Shown piece after piece: positions 1-9,144 of a stretch of 64,000 nt of DNA. Position numbers and translations under genes: made by a program. The stretch covers positions 62,001 through 126,000 of the forward strand of contig NZ_VFTZ01000005.1 of NCBI RefSeq assembly GCF_006440775.1, written 5' to 3'. This DNA is from Mesorhizobium sp. B2-7-2. Its GTDB lineage: Bacteria; Pseudomonadota; Alphaproteobacteria; Rhizobiales; Rhizobiaceae. The number at the start of each line of letters is the position of its first letter. Positions within the stretch are counted from its first letter, which is position 1. The notes beneath the pieces were generated by a model. It saw only the letters and a program-made list of their open reading frames with translations. It did no database searches and was not told the DNA's origin.

Positions 1-2
1 AC

Positions 3-1232
3 ACGGTCATCATCGCCAGGGGCAATGAGATAAGGCATTTCACCATCCGCCCTTGGCTCGCCGCCCTCATCGGCTCGGCGCTGGCGGCGATCGCCATCGG
101 CTATCTGCTCGCGACATCCTATCTGGTGCTGCGCGACGACCTGATCGGCGCCACGACGGCACGGCAGGCGCGCATGCAGCAGGCCTATGAGGACCGTATC
201 TCGGCACTTCGTGCCCAGGTCGACCGCATCACCAGCCGCCAGCTTCTTGATCAGCAGCTGATGGAGACCAAGGTCAGCGAGCTGCTGGCCAGGCAGACCC
301 AGCTCAGTGAACGGCACGGACGGCTTGGGCCGATCCTCGAGCGCGCGGAGAACGAGGTCGGCGACGCGCCCGCGACGAACGCGGTGACGCCCAAGCCCGA
401 CGAGCACGCCGAGGTCACAGGCAGCCTTTCGCAGGCGCCCACCTATTCCGTCGCATCCTTGAGCGCCGGCGACACAAGGCCCTTCTCGCTCTGGTCGACA
501 CGGTCCGATCCGCTGGACAGCGAAACGGCGGCCGATCGCGCCGACAAGCTGTTCGTCTCGATCAGTGCGTCACTGAAGGCCATCGAGGGCCAGCAGCTTT
601 CGCGCATCGCCACGCTTGCCGACAACGCCTACAAGAATGCCGATGCCATAGCGCAGGCACTGGAAGCGGCCGGCCTGCCGGTCGACGGTGAACTGAACAA
701 GAGCGATGTCGGCGGCCCGCTGGTTCCGCTTGATCCCTCCATGGGTTTCGACAGCAAGGTCAAGGAGTTGGACGAGGCGCTCGATGCGCTCGATCAGGTC
801 AAGAAAGAGGCGCGCAAGCTGCCGCTCGCCAATCCCGCCCCGGGTCACACGGTGACCAGCCCCTTCGGCGTGCGCACCGATCCGATCCTGGGCAGCGCCG
901 CCCTGCATACGGGAATGGATTTCAGGGCGCCGATCGGCATGCCGGCCAAGGTCACCGCCGCCGGCGTCGTCACAAGAGCCGGCTGGGCCGGCGGCTACGG
1001 CCGCATGGTCGAGGTCGACCACGGCAACGGCTTTGCCACACGCTACGGACATCTGAGCGAGATCGATGTGAGTGTCGGCCAGAAGCTCGCCGCCGGCGAC
1101 GTCATCGGCAAGACCGGCAGCAGCGGCCGCTCGACGGGTCCGCACCTGCACTACGAAGTGCGCCACGATGGCGAGGCGGTCGACCCGCTGCGCTTCCTCA
1201 CCGTCGGCAAGAAGGTTGCGCAGTACCTTTGA
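3..1232 (+). CDS. M23 family metallopeptidase (LytM/peptidoglycan endopeptidase), 5' end outside window
   Basis: Partial gene: the frame is open from the first bases of the window, so the start codon lies upstream. A GTG at 126 is internal, because the residues encoded before it form a transmembrane segment (about nt 54-128). After this anchor come a charged coiled-coil stretch, a linker, and a C-terminal LytM domain from about nt 840. The M23 zinc ligands are visible: HxxxD at nt 906-920 (HTGMD) and the HLH motif at nt 1143-1151. Such membrane-anchored M23 proteins cleave peptidoglycan cross-links in the periplasm or, when degenerate, activate amidases. Here the ligands are present, so an active enzyme is likely. 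It converges on the M24 gene at 2504. Confidence 0.85.
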   Translation, partial: TVIIARGNEIRHFTIRPWLAALIGSALAAIAIGYLLATSYLVLRDDLIGATTARQARMQQAYEDRISALRAQVDRITSRQLLDQQLMETKVSELLARQTQLSERHGRLGPILERAENEVGDAPATNAVTPKPDEHAEVTGSLSQAPTYSVASLSAGDTRPFSLWSTRSDPLDSETAADRADKLFVSISASLKAIEGQQLSRIATLADNAYKNADAIAQALEAAGLPVDGELNKSDVGGPLVPLDPSMGFDSKVKELDEALDALDQVKKEARKLPLANPAPGHTVTSPFGVRTDPILGSAALHTGMDFRAPIGMPAKVTAAGVVTRAGWAGGYGRMVEVDHGNGFATRYGHLSEIDVSVGQKLAAGDVIGKTGSSGRSTGPHLHYEVRHDGEAVDPLRFLTVGKKVAQYL

Positions 1233-1325
1233 CCGGCTGATCCAAACCGGCGCCGTGCCCGATCTCGATCATCCGATCAAGAATCCCGGCATCAATATCG
1301 CCGCGGAACCGCTCGCGCCGGCCAG

Positions 1326-2504
1326 TCACGCTTTGACATAGATATCCCGCGGGAACTTCGTCAGCGTCTCGTTGCCGGTATCGGTTACCAGAATGGTTTC
1401 GCTGATCTCGATGCCCCAGCCATCCATCCACATGCCCAGGATGGAATGAACGACATTGCCGGGCTGGAGCACCGTCTTGTCGCCGGGCCTCAGGCTGATC
1501 GTATGCTCGCCCCAATCCGGCGGATAGGCGACGCCGATGGAATAGCCGATGCGCGATTCCTTCTTCAGCCCGTGGCGCTCTATGATCTTGCGCCAAGCAG
1601 CTTCGACCGCCTCCGCGGTCGTTCCCGGCCGTGCGGTGTCGAGAACCGCATCCATTCCCTCGATCACCGCCTTTGCCGTGTCCGCGACGCGGGTTGGCAT
1701 CTTGCCGAGCTGCATGGTCCTGGCGAGCCCGGCGGCGTAGCGGCGGCAGACGCCGGCCAGTTCGAGCGCGATCGTTTCGTCCTTTCCGAACCGCCTGTCG
1801 CTCCACATGATGTGCGGCGCGGAAGCGTTTTCGCCGCCGAGGATCGTCGGCGGCAGCGCCGTGATGTCGCCGGCGAAATCCGGACTGCCGGCAATCTGCG
1901 CGGCCTGGATGGCGGCGATCGCATCGCATTCGCGCACGCCCGGCGCGATAACTTCGAATGCGCGCGCGACGGCTGCTTCGGCCAGCATCGAGGCCTTGCG
2001 CAGATAGGCGATTTCCGGCGCCGATTTCACCGCGCGGATCCAGTTCACGAGCAGGTCGGCGTCGTGCCATTTCGCATTGGGCAATCCGGCGACGAGCCGC
2101 GCATGTGCCTTCGGCGAAAAATAATAGGCTTCGAGCTCGACGCCGATATGGCGGCTGCCCCAGCCTTTGGCGACGATCCACGCCGCGATCCAGTCCATGG
2201 GATGCCGATCGGCGCGCTGAACATGGTCTTCCGGAAATCCGACCACGTTTTCCGGCTTCATCCAGGCCGTCAGCAACCCGCCGGCCGCATCCATGGCGCG
2301 GCCGATCCAGACCGGCTCGGCGTCCTCGATCGGCACAAGCACCAGCTGGGGCGTGTAGAACGACCAGCCGTCATAACCGGTGATGTAGTGCTGGTTGGCG
2401 ACGTCGTTGACGATCAGGAGCTCGATACCGCGCTTTGCCATCTCGGCGCGGATTCTTGCGAGCCGCCGCTGGTACTCTTCGCGGGCAAAAGGCAGCTCAA
2501 TCAT
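1326..2504 (-). CDS. M24-family creatinase-like hydrolase, possible ectoine hydrolase (DoeA/EutD)
   Basis: 392 residues. The N-terminal creatinase-type domain has HYITGYDGWSFY near residue 40, and the C-terminal half is a pita-bread fold. The stretch LELAGVCRRYAAGLARTM stands where metallo-aminopeptidases carry their two metal-binding Asp residues, and those are missing. The late EISET motif remains. Loss of the metal site is typical of creatinase and ectoine hydrolase, which cleave C-N bonds without metal. Overall similarity recalled from the family favours ectoine or 5-hydroxyectoine hydrolase, but no other doe/eut gene is present. A good Shine-Dalgarno (GAGGAG, 6 nt spacing) supports the ATG at 2504. 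The general family is firm; the substrate is an inference. Confidence 0.75.
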   Translation of the reverse strand: MIELPFAREEYQRRLARIRAEMAKRGIELLIVNDVANQHYITGYDGWSFYTPQLVLVPIEDAEPVWIGRAMDAAGGLLTAWMKPENVVGFPEDHVQRADRHPMDWIAAWIVAKGWGSRHIGVELEAYYFSPKAHARLVAGLPNAKWHDADLLVNWIRAVKSAPEIAYLRKASMLAEAAVARAFEVIAPGVRECDAIAAIQAAQIAGSPDFAGDITALPPTILGGENASAPHIMWSDRRFGKDETIALELAGVCRRYAAGLARTMQLGKMPTRVADTAKAVIEGMDAVLDTARPGTTAEAVEAAWRKIIERHGLKKESRIGYSIGVAYPPDWGEHTISLRPGDKTVLQPGNVVHSILGMWMDGWGIEISETILVTDTGNETLTKFPRDIYVKA

Positions 2505-2781
2505 CTTTTCTCCTCATCGGGATCGATCTGGTCGGGGATGAGCCGCGGGCTTTCTCCTGCCGCCCACCATCGCGATGCGTTTGGCGGCCGGCAATCGGCC
2601 AGGCCGACGCATAGGCAGGGCCTGTACTGAACTGGATCAATGCTGAGCCAGTCGGTCGGACCGCGGCGCGCTGCGCCCACTTCGAAATGGATGTCAGGCT
2701 CCCGAGACAACCAGGCATTCATCGCGCATTTATTCGGCCTGCGGTAGGATGCCGGCGTGCAACCGAACCGGGAGACAATTC

Positions 2782-3321
2782 GTGTCAAAAACTTTTCACG
2801 TCTCGATCCGAACGACGCTGGCCTTCATATGTCTGGCCGGGCTGGTCGCCATGGCGTCCGCCCTTTTCCCCACCACCGCCTCGGCGCAGCAACTGCGGCG
2901 ATGCGCGAATGAGGGCGGCATATGCCGCTTGCCCTACCCCACCCAAGTTATCTACGGCGCCCGGGGCCGAACCACTGCACGGTTTTTCGACCGTCAGGCT
3001 GTGCCCTGCTCGAATCGCCTGTTTGGCGACCCCGCCCCCGGCCGCGAAAAGGCCTGTTATTTCGTGGCGCGCGGTGGCGGCGACTATGGCGACAACGACT
3101 ACGGGGACGACGATTACGGTTCCCGCCCGGACCGCGGCGGATGGGCCGCCTGCGCCAGGGAGGGTGAGTTCTGCGATTTCCGCGGCCGCGCGATGGTCAG
3201 ATACGGCGCACGTGGCCAATACACGCAGGATGTTTTCAGGAACGGTGTCAGATGCGGCAACGACGCCTTTGGCGATGATCCCGCTCCTGGCGCTCACAAG
3301 CGCTGCTACGTCAGGCAGTAG
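2782..3321 (+). CDS. Secreted cysteine-rich protein with two tandem modules
   Basis: About 179 residues. The GTG at 2782 is chosen over the ATG at 2749 because GGGAG lies 7 nt upstream and because it puts a standard signal peptide first (hydrophobic core, cleavage near ASAQQ). The mature protein holds two copies of one module, roughly residues 30-80 and 120-178. Each copy has a Cys-x2-EG-x2-C start, an aromatic/Tyr-Gly-Ala-Arg segment, an internal Cys-x-N and FGDxPAPG-x3-K-x-CY at the end. An acidic Gly/Tyr/Asp linker (GDYGDNDYG) joins them. Similar modules are known as accessory domains in secreted carbohydrate-active proteins, suggesting wall or polysaccharide binding. The function here is unknown. 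It stands alone. Confidence 0.7.
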   Translation: MSKTFHVSIRTTLAFICLAGLVAMASALFPTTASAQQLRRCANEGGICRLPYPTQVIYGARGRTTARFFDRQAVPCSNRLFGDPAPGREKACYFVARGGGDYGDNDYGDDDYGSRPDRGGWAACAREGEFCDFRGRAMVRYGARGQYTQDVFRNGVRCGNDAFGDDPAPGAHKRCYVRQ

Positions 3322-3403
3322 CCGCGCCTGAACCCGGCGCGCAATAAGGTGGCGGCCCACGCGAAGGCCGTCGCCGCATTCTGCTTCAGCTTGTCCGGCG
3401 GGC

Positions 3404-3479
<76 letters not shown>

Positions 3480-3626
3480 GCTTGAGCGCGGACCTTTAAG
3501 CAGTTAGGGCCCCATTCGCAAGGCTAAATGAACAGACGGCGCACCCGTCAGGGCGCGGATTTCCCCAGCCTCGGCGCCGCTGTCAAAAAACCTTCTCCTG
3601 ATTGCTGTAATGCTTGAATGCCGCGC

Positions 3627-3655
3627 TTGACACCCGCAGGCGAACCCCTTATCCA
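3627..3655 (+). promoter_or_regulatory. Putative sigma-70 promoter for tRNA-Asp
   Basis: TTGACA at 3627-3632 and TATCCA at 3650-3655 are separated by 17 nt. The predicted start of transcription falls about 35 nt before the tRNA-Asp gene at 3698, a normal leader length. Read by eye only. Confidence 0.55.
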
Positions 3656-3697
3656 CCGCCCAACGACGAACACGCCTGACACGTGCTCGTCAAGTGC

Positions 3698-3774
3698 GCG
3701 GGTGTAGCTCAGTCGGTTAGAGTGCCGGCCTGTCACGCCGGAGGTCGCGGGTTCGAGCCCCGTCACTCGCGCCA
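3698..3774 (+). tRNA. tRNA-Asp (anticodon GTC)
   Basis: The cloverleaf begins GCGGGTG and ends CACTCGC-G-CCA (one G-T wobble in the acceptor stem, CCA encoded). The anticodon loop CTGTCAC sits on stem GCCGG/CCGGA, and the T arm is GGGTTCGAGCCCC. 77 nt. A short GC hairpin followed by pyrimidines (about 3782-3800) could be its terminator. Confidence 0.95.
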
Positions 3775-3904
3775 TCTTTTCAAGGGCTTAGGCCCTTTCC
3801 CTCCAAAAAAGTTTAAACTTTGCGTTCTTGGTCGAGCAATTGCGGCGTTTGCGCCGCAAGCGTCGGCGGCTCGTACCGCGCCAAGTAGACCGTAAGTCGG
3901 CTCC

Positions 3905-4018
3905 AGAGCATGATGTCGAGAAGTGTGGAGCGGTTTTCGGACGACATCATGCTCTATCTCTTTGATTTAGAGCCGGATTCGGATTTCAGGTCGACTCGAC
4001 CTGAAATCATCCGGCTCT
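3905..4018. repeat. RIME-like palindromic intergenic element (two hairpins)
   Basis: Two adjacent inverted repeats. The first has perfect 14-bp arms: AGAGCATGATGTCG at 3905-3918 and its complement at 3942-3955. The second spans 3969-4018, with arms reading AGAGCCGGAT...CAGGTCGA against the reverse complement (small internal bulge). The spacer contains GCGGTTTTCGGA, the same core seen in other intergenic repeats of this window. Together with flanking DNA it fills the gene-poor gap 3775-4088, in which nothing else is recognised. Rhizobial intergenic mosaic elements have this form. Confidence 0.7.
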
Positions 4019-4088
4019 GGGCCTTGATCCCGGAACCATTCCAATCTTGTCCCGTTCAGCCCACGGACGAAAAAACGGGAGAGATAAG

Positions 4089-4292
4089 ATGGCTGTGAGA
4101 TGTCGGATTTCCATCGACGATGAGAGGGATGTCGACGAGCTCGCCTTCCAGGAATTGCCGCGGATCGGCGAAAGCGTGTCGATGCCGGTCGAAGGGTCGA
4201 GCAGGGACCTTCGTGTGCTCCGCGTCGTGCATATGCCCGGCAGCGAGCAAGGCGCAACGACGATGCTGGAGCTGACCAGCAGGATTCTTTAG
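4089..4292 (+). CDS. Small conserved-looking hypothetical protein (67 aa)
   Basis: The ATG at 4089 is preceded by GGGAGAGATAAG, a strong ribosome binding site, and is preferred over a TTG at 4047 that lies in the repeat-derived leader. The product is soluble and acidic, with no signal peptide, membrane segment or Cys. It begins MAVRCRISIDDERDVDE and ends in a beta-rich stretch (LRVLRVVHMPG). No family is recognised. It ends 16 nt before, and converges on, the small peptide gene at 4309-4407. Confidence 0.6.
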   Translation: MAVRCRISIDDERDVDELAFQELPRIGESVSMPVEGSSRDLRVLRVVHMPGSEQGATTMLELTSRIL

Positions 4293-4308
4293 CGCTGCCT
4301 GTTGAAAA

Positions 4309-4407
4309 TCATTCGCCCAGGACAATCCCGGAAGCGACGATCTGGGCCGTCCGTTCGGTGAGCTTCTGGCGCTTTACCAGCGTGGGCTTTTCGTAAGGCT
4401 TTTTCAT
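4309..4407 (-). CDS. 32-residue lasso-peptide-leader-like (RiPP-like) precursor, orphan
   Basis: A 32-codon frame on the minus strand with a Shine-Dalgarno GGAG 7 nt before the ATG. The product starts MKKPYEKPTLVKRQKLT and continues ERTAQIVASGIVLGE. Tyr5, Pro8, Leu10 and Thr20 have the spacing of the lasso leader recognition motif (Tyr-17, Pro-14, Leu-12, Thr-2). The usual Gly at -8 is Gln14. Cleavage after Ala21 would leave an 11-residue core starting with Gln and lacking the Asp/Glu at core position 7-9 needed for a lasso ring. No asparagine-synthetase-like cyclase, PqqD-like protein or protease gene lies in the window. It lies 110 nt downstream of rbsK on the same strand and may be read from that operon. 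The leader resemblance is seen; a modified product is only inferred. Confidence 0.6.
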   Translation of the reverse strand: MKKPYEKPTLVKRQKLTERTAQIVASGIVLGE

Positions 4408-4517
4408 CCTACGGCTCCAAATCGGCGCGCCGACAGGACGATGAACGCGCTCGCCTCAGTTGCGTTCCGCAATAAGGGGCCGCTAAAAAAGTCGCAAAAA
4501 ATGGAAGGCGGGAGGTC

Positions 4518-5462
4518 TCAGGCCCTGGCGAGCAGCGCCTCGACCTCCTGCGATGTCGGCATCGACGGCGCGGTGCCGGGGCGGGTCACCGAGATGCCGG
4601 CGACCGCGCAGGCAAAGCGTACGGCCTCCAGCGGCTCGACGCCTTTTGCCAGGGCGGCTGCGAGACCGCCGTTGAACGCGTCACCCGCCCCCGTCGTCTC
4701 GATCACCGGGCCGGCATTGACCGCGCCGACATGCTCCGAACGGGTCTTGGTGTGTAGCAAAGCGCCCTTCTCGCCGAGCGTCACGATGACGGCGCCGACA
4801 CCCTTGGCCAGCAGCGCGTCGGCGGCGCGGCGGGCATCGTCGATCGACGAAACCTTGATGCCGGTCAGCCCTTCGGCCTCTGTCTCGTTTGGCGTGACAT
4901 AGTCGCAGAGCGCGTAGACGCGGTCAGGCAGGCTGGCGGCGGGGGCGGGGTTGAGGATGGTCGTCACCCCTGCCCCGCGCGCGATCTCGAGCGCCTTCAA
5001 TGCCGCGTCGATCGGCTGTTCGAGCTGGGTGACGAAGACGCCGGCCGACCGGATCAGGTCGGCATGCGCCTCGATGTCGGCAGGCGAGATCAGCATCGCC
5101 GCGCCCGGGCTGACGATGATGGCGTTGTTGCCGCTGCCTTCCTCGACAAAGATATAGGCCGCGCCCGTATAGCTGTCCGGTGTGTCGATGACGGCGCTTT
5201 TCACACCTGCGTCCTTCCAGGTCTGCTTCGCCATGTCGGCGAAGGCATCGACTCCGAGCCTGGTCAGGAAGGTGATGTCGGCGCCGAGCTTGCCTGCCGC
5301 CACGGCCTGGTTCGAGCCCTTGCCGCCCGGGCCGAGCTTGAAGGAATTGCCGAGGATCGTCTCGCCCAGGCGAGGCTGGCGGTCGGCGCGATAGGCGGTG
5401 TCGGCGACGAACACGCCCAGGATCACAACAGGTTTCATGGCGAGGGGCTTGCCGATGGCCAT
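4518..5462 (-). CDS. rbsK: Ribokinase-like PfkB-family sugar kinase
   Basis: 314 residues from the ATG at 5462, which has GGAG about 8 nt upstream within the end of the preceding fucU-like gene. An internal ATG at 5438 lacks a ribosome binding site. PfkB features in order: N-terminal GxxGxNQA-type motif (PGGKGSNQA, about residue 50), NPAPA in the middle, and the C-terminal anion-hole/catalytic motif TTGAGDAFNGG near residue 265. Members phosphorylate ribose or related sugars at O5 using ATP in the cytoplasm. It is the last recognised enzyme gene of the ATPase-fucU-rbsK arm, with 4 nt between the fucU stop and its start. The family is secure; ribose as substrate is assumed from the family name only. 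Confidence 0.85.
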   Translation of the reverse strand: MAIGKPLAMKPVVILGVFVADTAYRADRQPRLGETILGNSFKLGPGGKGSNQAVAAGKLGADITFLTRLGVDAFADMAKQTWKDAGVKSAVIDTPDSYTGAAYIFVEEGSGNNAIIVSPGAAMLISPADIEAHADLIRSAGVFVTQLEQPIDAALKALEIARGAGVTTILNPAPAASLPDRVYALCDYVTPNETEAEGLTGIKVSSIDDARRAADALLAKGVGAVIVTLGEKGALLHTKTRSEHVGAVNAGPVIETTGAGDAFNGGLAAALAKGVEPLEAVRFACAVAGISVTRPGTAPSMPTSQEVEALLARA

Positions 5463-5466
5463 GTCC

Positions 5467-5919
5467 TTACTCCGCGTCGGGCGGCACGACGCCCTTGCGG
5501 AAGGCAAAGCAGCCATAGAAGCGGCGCTCGCCGGTCTGGATCACGCAATAGGCTTTCTTGGAGCGCTCGTAGAAGGCGTAGCGCTCGATCGAGATCATCG
5601 GCCAGGGCTTGCCCTCGGCCGCGTCGATCTCCTTCTGAACCTCCCTCTGCACCGGCGGGATTTCGTTCGGCTTGCCGACGATCTCCATGCGCGCTGCCGC
5701 ATCGTCGACGAAGGTATCCAGCGGATAGAGCGACAGCACCGCCTTCACCACCTCCGCCGCCGTCGCATCGATGCGCAGGAGCTTGCCGAGCACCGTCTGC
5801 CTAGCCACGGAATCGGACGGGAAATTGGTGTCGGCGACAATCAGGTCGTCGCCATGGCCCATCGCCCGCAGCGCCTGGAGCACATCGGCATTGAGCAGCG
5901 GGTTGATCCCTTTGAGCAT
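5467..5919 (-). CDS. fucU: RbsD/FucU family sugar mutarotase (FucU-like)
   Basis: 150 residues. The N-terminus MLKGINPLL...MGHGDDLIVADTNFP carries the family signature with the catalytic His (MGHGD) and Asp. A late ERYAFYERSKKAY segment matches FucU better than RbsD, and the length also fits FucU (about 140-150) rather than RbsD (about 139). These enzymes interconvert the alpha and beta anomers of sugars such as L-fucose or ribose before phosphorylation or oxidation. It sits between the ABC ATPase and the sugar kinase and is co-transcribed with both, so it probably acts on the imported sugar. The substrate is not decided by sequence. Confidence 0.85.
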   Translation of the reverse strand: MLKGINPLLNADVLQALRAMGHGDDLIVADTNFPSDSVARQTVLGKLLRIDATAAEVVKAVLSLYPLDTFVDDAAARMEIVGKPNEIPPVQREVQKEIDAAEGKPWPMISIERYAFYERSKKAYCVIQTGERRFYGCFAFRKGVVPPDAE

Positions 5920-5946
5920 GGTTTCCTCTTGAAGGGTTGTGTGCGG

Positions 5947-7005
<1,059 letters not shown>

Positions 7006-7068
7006 CGTCTCCCCTTTATCGTTTGCGGTGAAGCTAGCCATTGCGAACGGCAACGGCAAGTCGGTATC

Positions 7069-7111
7069 TTATAGATAAAAAGCCAATCTTGTTGACAAGG
7101 TAATCGATTAC
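7069..7111. promoter_or_regulatory. Overlapping divergent promoters with adjacent 12-bp palindromic operator
   Basis: The perfect palindrome GTAATCGATTAC lies at 7100-7111, with the central CG step common in LacI-family operators. TTGACA at 7092-7097 can serve as -35 for the rightward binding-protein gene; its -10 near 7115 is poor. The overlapping complement TTGTCA (7098-7093) with CTATAA (7074-7069, 18-nt spacing) gives a better leftward promoter for the ATPase-fucU-rbsK arm. One regulator bound here could control both arms. No LacI-type gene is in the window. The sites are seen; regulation is inferred. Confidence 0.5.
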
Positions 7112-7285
7112 GCGAATAGTGGCGAGTGCCAATCCGAGAGCAGGCCTGTTACCCTGAAATCGGAGCTCCGGCGACGCAGGGTGGGGTCCCACGTCCGGTA
7201 TGATCGAGGAGAACCGAGAGGCGTTTCGACGTCTGAGAGATTGGCACTTCAATTCAAGCGTTGTTGTTCTGGGAGGAACCTGTAG

Positions 7286-8962
7286 ATGAGAGTCGATCTG
7301 TATGAAAAACTGATGCGCGCCGGCGCCAGCCGCCGCGATGTGCTGAAGGGTGCGGCCAGCATGGCCGCAATCGCCGCCGCCTCGGGCGCCGGGCTTGGAG
7401 CACTGACGAAGCCTGCGGCCGCCGACGACAGTCTGCGCGCGAAAATCCTGCAGATCCCGGGCGTCGGCAAAGGCCAGCCGACGGATGCCGACTTCCAGAA
7501 AGTCGGCGAGCTCTGCCTCGAAGCGACTAAGGCCAATGTCAAGGAAGGCGAGTTCGCCGGTGTCGAGCTCACCTTCATGGGCCTCAACAACCAGAACCTC
7601 CACAACGTGCTGTTCCGCGGCTTCCTGAAGCCATGGGAAACTTATACCGGTGCCAAGATCAATTGGATCGACCTGGCGCAGGCTGACTACAACCCGCGTC
7701 TACAGCAGGCCATCGCCACCAACACAGTCGATTTTGATATCGTCGAGATGGGCGCGCCTTTCGAAGGCGATGTCTGCGGCAAGGGCCTTACCTCCGAAAT
7801 GCCTGACTGGGTGAAGAAGCAGGTCGATATGGACGATCTGGTGGCCTATCTGAAGCCGCCGGTCGGCACCTGGAATGGGAAGCAGTATCGGGTGACCGTC
7901 GATGGCGACACGCACAACTTCAACTACCGCACCGACGTGTTCTCCGACTCAGACCTGGCGGCGGCTTGGAAAGCTGACAGCGGCGACAAGGCAGGCCTGA
8001 CGGAATGGGGCGTGCCGAAGACCTGGCAGCAGGTGCAGGCCGTGACCAAATTCCTCAAGGGTAAGCAGATGAAGGGCCAAGACATCTATGGCTATCTCGA
8101 CGCGCCCAAGCCCTGGGGCGGTTTCGGCTTCTACTTCCTTGGCAGCCGCGCCAGCGCCTATGCCAAGCACCCCGATGACAAGGCATGGCTGTTCGATCCG
8201 GATACTATGAAACCGCGCGTCAACAACCCGGCTTGGGTGCGGGCGATTCAGGACGTCATCGATGCGCTGCCTTTCGAACCCCAAGATCAAATTAACGCCG
8301 ACCCTAACCAGACCTGCTTTTCCCAATTCCTAGGCGGCACTGGTTCGATGCTGGCTTGGTGGGGAGATGCTGGGTCGAATGCGAAGACCAACGACTCCTC
8401 GGTCGTCGGCGACGTCACCGGCTTCTCGATCCTGCCGGGCTCTGACGACGTCTACAATTCCAAGACCGGCAAGTGGGAAAAGCTCGCCAGCGGTCCGAAC
8501 TACGCGCCGAACTGCGCCTATCTCGGCTGGGGCGTCTATGTCATGGCCCGCGTCGATTCCGACGAAAAGAAGAAGAAGGCCGCATGGTCGGCGGCGGCTC
8601 ATCTCGGCGGCAAGGACCTGTCGCTGTGGTGCGCGGCCTACCCGTCGGGCTTCCAGCCCTACCGCAACTCCCATTTCAATATCCCGGAATGGGTGGCAGC
8701 CGGCTATGACGAGGCTTTCATCAGTTCGTATCTGAAGTCTGAAGCCGACAGCTACAACCATCCAAACGCGGCGATCGAGCCGCGCATCCCCGGCATCTTC
8801 CAGTACTATTCTGCCGCCGAGGACATCCTGGCCAACACCTTTGCCGGCAAGATGAAGGCGCAGGAAGGCGCCGACGCCATCGCCGCCGCCTGGGAAAAGC
8901 TGACCGACCAGATCGGCCGCGAAAACCAGATCAAGCTCTACAAAGCCTCGCTCGGCATGTAG
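7286..8962 (+). CDS. Sugar ABC transporter substrate-binding protein, Tat-type signal
   Basis: 558 residues, long for a CUT1 binding protein (commonly 400-450). The N-terminus has a twin-arginine motif SRRDVLKG at about residue 14, a long Ala/Gly hydrophobic core and a cleavage region near KPAAADD, so export in folded form is likely. The mature part resembles extracellular solute-binding family 1, with GLNNQNLHNVLFRGFLKPWE as an early conserved stretch and many Trp/Tyr residues. GGAGG is 9 nt before the ATG. It is followed by a strong hairpin terminator before the permease genes, an arrangement that yields more binding protein than permease. Ligand unknown. Confidence 0.85.
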   Translation: MRVDLYEKLMRAGASRRDVLKGAASMAAIAAASGAGLGALTKPAAADDSLRAKILQIPGVGKGQPTDADFQKVGELCLEATKANVKEGEFAGVELTFMGLNNQNLHNVLFRGFLKPWETYTGAKINWIDLAQADYNPRLQQAIATNTVDFDIVEMGAPFEGDVCGKGLTSEMPDWVKKQVDMDDLVAYLKPPVGTWNGKQYRVTVDGDTHNFNYRTDVFSDSDLAAAWKADSGDKAGLTEWGVPKTWQQVQAVTKFLKGKQMKGQDIYGYLDAPKPWGGFGFYFLGSRASAYAKHPDDKAWLFDPDTMKPRVNNPAWVRAIQDVIDALPFEPQDQINADPNQTCFSQFLGGTGSMLAWWGDAGSNAKTNDSSVVGDVTGFSILPGSDDVYNSKTGKWEKLASGPNYAPNCAYLGWGVYVMARVDSDEKKKKAAWSAAAHLGGKDLSLWCAAYPSGFQPYRNSHFNIPEWVAAGYDEAFISSYLKSEADSYNHPNAAIEPRIPGIFQYYSAAEDILANTFAGKMKAQEGADAIAAAWEKLTDQIGRENQIKLYKASLGM

Positions 8963-8980
8963 GCTGGCTTATGAGACGTC

Positions 8981-9017
8981 GCGGCCCGGTGGCGCATCGT
9001 CACCGGGCCGCATTTTT
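8981..9017 (+). terminator. Intrinsic terminator/attenuator inside the ABC operon
   Basis: Perfect 11-bp stem GCGGCCCGGTG (8981-8991) with CACCGGGCCGC (9001-9011), 9-nt loop, followed by A and five T. It lies just after the binding-protein stop codon and before the permeases on the same strand. Confidence 0.8.
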
Positions 9018-9041
9018 GCCGGCTCGGCCGGTTTGATGCGT

Positions 9042-9144
9042 TAGAGCAATTCCAGGAAAAGTGTGAGCGGTTTTCCGTCCGGAATTGCGTAAAAACAAAG
9101 AGATAGAGCGGTTCGCCGTTTCCGTGAAACGGTGAAGCGCTCTA
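9042..9144. repeat. RIME-like palindromic element, full-length copy
   Basis: About 103 bp bounded by TAGAGC and GCGCTCTA. The left half is a palindrome (GCAATTCC...GGAATTGC around GCGGTTTTCCG) and the right half a second one (GCCGTTTCCGTGAAACGG). It matches the element at 25490-25591 at roughly nine positions in ten. It lies between the intra-operon terminator and the first permease gene. Confidence 0.75.

Noticed and set aside
3548..3775. Minus-strand frame reading MARVTGLEPATSG across tRNA-Asp
   Set aside because: It is the antisense translation of the tRNA-Asp gene, a well-known false ORF in many genomes.
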